Position numbers and translations under genes: made by a program. The notes under the pieces are model-generated. The model saw only the letters and a list, made by a program, of their open reading frames with translations. It did no database searches and was not told where the DNA came from. A DNA stretch of 7,095 bases from Bacillota bacterium. Its GTDB lineage: Bacteria; Bacillota; Clostridia; Peptostreptococcales; Anaerovoracaceae. Shown piece after piece: positions 4,692 to 7,095 of this stretch. Positions within the stretch are counted from its first letter, which is position 1, and every line of letters begins with the position of its first letter. The stretch is taken from assembly GCA_029219125.1 (NCBI GenBank), contig JAQXSU010000016.1, positions 1 through 7,095 of the forward strand, given 5' to 3'.

Positions 4692-5222
4692 CTATTTCAT
4701 AGAAAAGACCTGTTTATTTTTGATCACATACTCGCAGCCGGAATATACGGTCATTACAAGTGATGCCCACAGGAAAATCTGTGACAGCAGGGAAATTGCA
4801 GCAACCTGCGGGAAAGCCGGAGCCAGGATCAGCAGCGGTACTGCAATCATCTGGAGCACGGTCTTGATCTTTCCGCTCATGCCGGCAGCGATCACAATAC
4901 CTTCCGATGCTGCAACAGTACGCATGCCGGAAACGACAAACTCACGGGCCAGAATGATAATCAGCATCCAGCCTGGAACCGGATCCGGGACCATCAGACA
5001 AAAAGCGGAATACACCAGAATTTTATCTGCCAACGGATCCATGATCTTTCCGAAATTCGTCACCAGATTATACTTTCTGGCGATTTTGCCGTCCAGCATA
5101 TCCGTCAGAGATGCTGCCACAAACAGCACGAAGGCAATGAAAAAATGCCCTGTCATGTATGCAGCGATAAAAAACGGTACAGCAACCATTCTGCCGATGG
5201 TCAGTTTATTTGGTAAATTCAT
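4692..5222 (-). CDS. pgsA: CDP-diacylglycerol-glycerol-3-phosphate 3-phosphatidyltransferase (phosphatidylglycerophosphate synthase)
   Basis: A 176-residue membrane enzyme that makes phosphatidylglycerophosphate from CDP-diacylglycerol and glycerol 3-phosphate, the committed step to phosphatidylglycerol and cardiolipin. The start MNLPNKLTIGRMVAVPFF is typical of PgsA. The CDP-alcohol signature is complete: D41, D44, G45, A48, R49, G58, D62 and D66 (DMLDGKIARKYN, then NFGKIMDPLADK). The PgsA-like LAREFVVSGMRTVAASEG follows at about 91-108, and SGKIKTVLQM after it. Hydrophobic segments at about 12-38, 68-93, 118-135 and 141-160 fit membrane helices. ATG 5222 lies 4 nt after the rimO stop; GGAGG inside the last rimO codons is its ribosome binding site, so the two are coupled. 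Length is normal. Confidence 0.95.
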   Translation of the reverse strand: MNLPNKLTIGRMVAVPFFIAAYMTGHFFIAFVLFVAASLTDMLDGKIARKYNLVTNFGKIMDPLADKILVYSAFCLMVPDPVPGWMLIIILAREFVVSGMRTVAASEGIVIAAGMSGKIKTVLQMIAVPLLILAPAFPQVAAISLLSQIFLWASLVMTVYSGCEYVIKNKQVFSMK

Positions 5223-5226
5223 AATC

Positions 5227-6543
5227 TCAAACCTCCACTCCTACAAGATCATAATCAAATGCATCGTCGATGCGGACACGGACAAATTCACCGGCAGATA
5301 GTTCACGTTCGGATGTAAACAGCACGCTGTCATCGATTTCCGGTGCATCGTACTCGGTTCTGCCATAGTAGCTGCCGTCCTCATCCCGGCCTTCCACCAG
5401 AACTTCCAGCACTTGCCCGATCTTTCGGCGATTGGATTCCAGGGAAATTTCAATCTGACGCCGCATGATGCCGTCCACACGCTCTGCCTTCACGTCTTCA
5501 TCAATCTGGTCTTCCATCTCACCGGCGACAGTGCTCTCCTCCTGAGAATATGCGAAGACGCCCAGGCGGTCAAACTGCACCTCATCCACGAAATCACAAA
5601 GTTTATCGTAATCCTCTTCCGTTTCCCCTGGGAATCCAACGATAAAAGTTGTCCGTATGTGAATATCCGGGATTGCCCGACGCAGGCGGTCTATAGTTGA
5701 CCGGATACTTTTTTCTGTCGATCTGCGTTTCATGGCGGTTAATACCGCGTCACTGCAGTGCTGAATTGGGATATCAATGTAGTGGCAGACCTTGGCTTCC
5801 TTTGCCATGACCTCAATCAGCTCGTCTGAGATGCGGTCTTCATAGCAGTACATCAGCCGGATCCAGTGGATTCCATCCACCTCACACAGTGCTTCCAGCA
5901 GCTCCGGCAGACAGCGTCTGCCATATAAGTCCATACCGTAGTTGGTTACGTCCTGGGCGATGAGAATCAGTTCTCTGCATCCGGCAGCTGCCAGCATTTC
6001 TGCCTCTGCCAGCACATCTTCCTTCTTTTTGCTGCGGAATCCGCCGCGGATAGACGGGATGACACAGTAGGCACACCGATTATCACAGCCTTCCGCGATT
6101 TTCAGCGTCGCTGTGTACGGGTTTTCCTCCAGTTTCCGGATCTGAAACGGCAGACACTTCTCAAAATCCGTCGTCACGACTTTTTCCCGTGTTCCATCTT
6201 CTGTCAGCTGCCGAAGGATCTCGGGAAGCTTTTCATACTCGTTGACGCCGATGAAACAGTCTACTTCCGGCATTTCTTCATACAGATCATCGCTGTACCG
6301 CTGGGCCAGACAGCCGGAAACCACCAGCTTTCGGCCGCCATCTTTGTATTCACACATGTCAAAGATACGTCCGATGGACTCCGTCTTTGCGTCATTGATA
6401 AACCCGCAGGTATTGACGATGATCACATCGGAATCTTCCGGACCATCAGCAATTTCAATGGCTGCCTCTTCCAGAATGCCCTTGGCAACCTGGGTGTCAT
6501 TGAAGTTTTTCGGACAGCCCAGTGTCTCAAAATATACCCTCAT
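5227..6543 (-). CDS. rimO: Ribosomal protein S12 methylthiotransferase RimO (radical SAM)
   Basis: A 438-residue iron-sulfur enzyme that adds a methylthio group to a conserved aspartate of ribosomal protein S12. The N-terminal methylthiotransferase domain has its three cluster cysteines: C10 in LGCPKNFNDTQ, C46 in NTCGFI and C78 in SGCLAQRY. The radical SAM domain has C153-x3-C157-x2-C160 (EGCDNRCAYCVIPSIRGGFR). LILIAQDVTNYG, IPIQHCSD and the FIVGFPGETEEDY strand are the usual RimO/MiaB features. A TRAM domain occupies about 376-438 (ESNRRKIGQVLEVLVEG onward). LGCPKN, the SIRG motif and the overall length favour RimO over MiaB. ATG 6543 gives the normal family N-terminus and lies 17 nt inside the end of ftsK. 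The ribosome binding site is unusual: AAGGAG is 15 nt away and GAGG only 3 nt away. Confidence 0.95.
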   Translation of the reverse strand: MRVYFETLGCPKNFNDTQVAKGILEEAAIEIADGPEDSDVIIVNTCGFINDAKTESIGRIFDMCEYKDGGRKLVVSGCLAQRYSDDLYEEMPEVDCFIGVNEYEKLPEILRQLTEDGTREKVVTTDFEKCLPFQIRKLEENPYTATLKIAEGCDNRCAYCVIPSIRGGFRSKKKEDVLAEAEMLAAAGCRELILIAQDVTNYGMDLYGRRCLPELLEALCEVDGIHWIRLMYCYEDRISDELIEVMAKEAKVCHYIDIPIQHCSDAVLTAMKRRSTEKSIRSTIDRLRRAIPDIHIRTTFIVGFPGETEEDYDKLCDFVDEVQFDRLGVFAYSQEESTVAGEMEDQIDEDVKAERVDGIMRRQIEISLESNRRKIGQVLEVLVEGRDEDGSYYGRTEYDAPEIDDSVLFTSERELSAGEFVRVRIDDAFDYDLVGVEV

Positions 6544-7095
6544 ATACCTCGTATATATCTCCTTCCATCTGTTCCAGTTCTTCTTCCGTCATCAGAACCT
6601 GCCGCGGACGGCTGCCGTCCTGCGGCCCGATAATGCCCCTTGCTTCCATCATGTCCACGATTCTGGCCGCACGGTTATACCCGATACGGAAACGACGCTG
6701 CAGCATGGAAACCGAAGCCTGTCCGCTGCGCACCACCAAATCGATGGCCTCCGGCAGCAGATCATCCGTTTCTTCTACCTGAGAAGAAGACCCGGTTCTT
6801 TCAATTCTGGTCAGAATCTCTTCGTTATAGGAGCTGGCAGAATCCTCTACCTGACTTTTTACAAACTGAATTACATCGTGCACTTCACTGTCGGAAACAA
6901 AGGTGCCCTGTACGCGAATCGGCTTGCCCATGCCCATCGGATTAAAGAGCATATCGCCCTTTCCTACCAGCTTTTCTGCCCCCTGCATATCCAGAATGGT
7001 TCTGGAGTCCACCTGGGAAGAAACAGCAAATGCAATCCGGGACGGAATGTTCGCCTTGATTACGCCGGTAATGACATCCACCGACGGCCGCTGGG
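6527..7095 (-). CDS. ftsK: DNA translocase FtsK/SpoIIIE, C-terminal end (runs off the right edge)
   Basis: The last 188 residues of an FtsK/SpoIIIE-type ATPase that pumps chromosomal DNA through the division or sporulation septum. The frame is open to the window edge. The visible part begins inside the RecA-like motor with QRPSVDVITGVIKANIPSRI and continues AFAVSSQVDSRTILDMQGAE, KLVGKGDMLF and IRVQG, which are hallmark FtsK sequences. A variable linker (about 80-110) leads to the DNA-reading gamma winged helix at about 111-169 (DLLPEAIDLVVRSGQASVSM, LQRRFRIGYNRAARIVDMME, ARGIIGPQDGSRPRQVL), which recognises polar chromosomal sequences. The N-terminal membrane segment is outside the window, so SpoIIIE and FtsK cannot be told apart here. 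Its stop overlaps the rimO start. Confidence 0.95.
   Translation of the reverse strand, partial: QRPSVDVITGVIKANIPSRIAFAVSSQVDSRTILDMQGAEKLVGKGDMLFNPMGMGKPIRVQGTFVSDSEVHDVIQFVKSQVEDSASSYNEEILTRIERTGSSSQVEETDDLLPEAIDLVVRSGQASVSMLQRRFRIGYNRAARIVDMMEARGIIGPQDGSRPRQVLMTEEELEQMEGDIYEVYEGIF

Noticed and set aside
4516..5301. Plus-strand frame of 261 codons
   Set aside because: It is the antisense of pgsA and part of rimO, has low-complexity Ala/Ile/Ser composition and no family features.
1..7095. Possible new defence, toxin-antitoxin or phage system
   Set aside because: The P-loop protein distantly recalls zeta-toxin-like kinases, but there is no partner antitoxin gene, nuclease, integrase or CRISPR repeat. 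All other genes belong to ordinary metabolic or regulatory families.

Overview
The window reads as a stretch of chromosome from a low- to mid-GC Firmicute, most likely a Lachnospiraceae-type clostridium (Blautia/Dorea-like). The basis is the core order ftsK/spoIIIE - rimO - pgsA, the style of the proteins, strong AAGGAGG-type ribosome binding sites and the set of small accessory families. Genus is inference. Every supported gene lies on the minus strand, so transcription runs from high to low coordinates.

Right part (about 4630-7095), core block: the C-terminal end of an FtsK/SpoIIIE DNA translocase (cut by the window edge) overlaps rimO, which codes for the methylthiotransferase acting on ribosomal protein S12. 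rimO is followed 4 nt later by pgsA (phosphatidylglycerophosphate synthase). A hairpin plus U-run just after pgsA ends the unit.

Middle (4170-4691): about 520 bases with no credible gene. It holds two 59-bp copies of a palindromic repeat, a third nested inverted repeat, a short GC-rich block with a 12-bp direct repeat, and the pgsA terminator. It looks like an intergenic repeat cluster between the core block and the accessory genes.

Accessory part (1-4169): a YafP-like GNAT acetyltransferase; a MerR/GyrI-type (BmrR-like) regulator whose own promoter shows the 19-bp spacer and central dyad typical of MerR control; then, after a strong terminator and a new extended -10 promoter, a tightly packed run of a P-loop kinase-like protein, a NimA-like flavin/PNPOx protein, a second CDP-alcohol phosphatidyltransferase, an MGMT-like protein and a GNAT acetyltransferase. 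The first two of these are coupled by a TGATG overlap.

The last two genes of this run look decayed. The MGMT-like protein joins the start and end of the domain with the recognition-helix/active-site segment missing. The GNAT gene has an in-frame TAA in the middle of an otherwise readable domain and then loses its C-terminal third. At the far left edge a small one-helix membrane protein begins and runs out of the window.

I see no CRISPR array, tRNA, rRNA, transposase or phage gene. The most notable points are the two adjacent decayed genes, the palindromic repeat pair and the readable MerR autoregulatory promoter. I did not find a convincing new multi-gene system.
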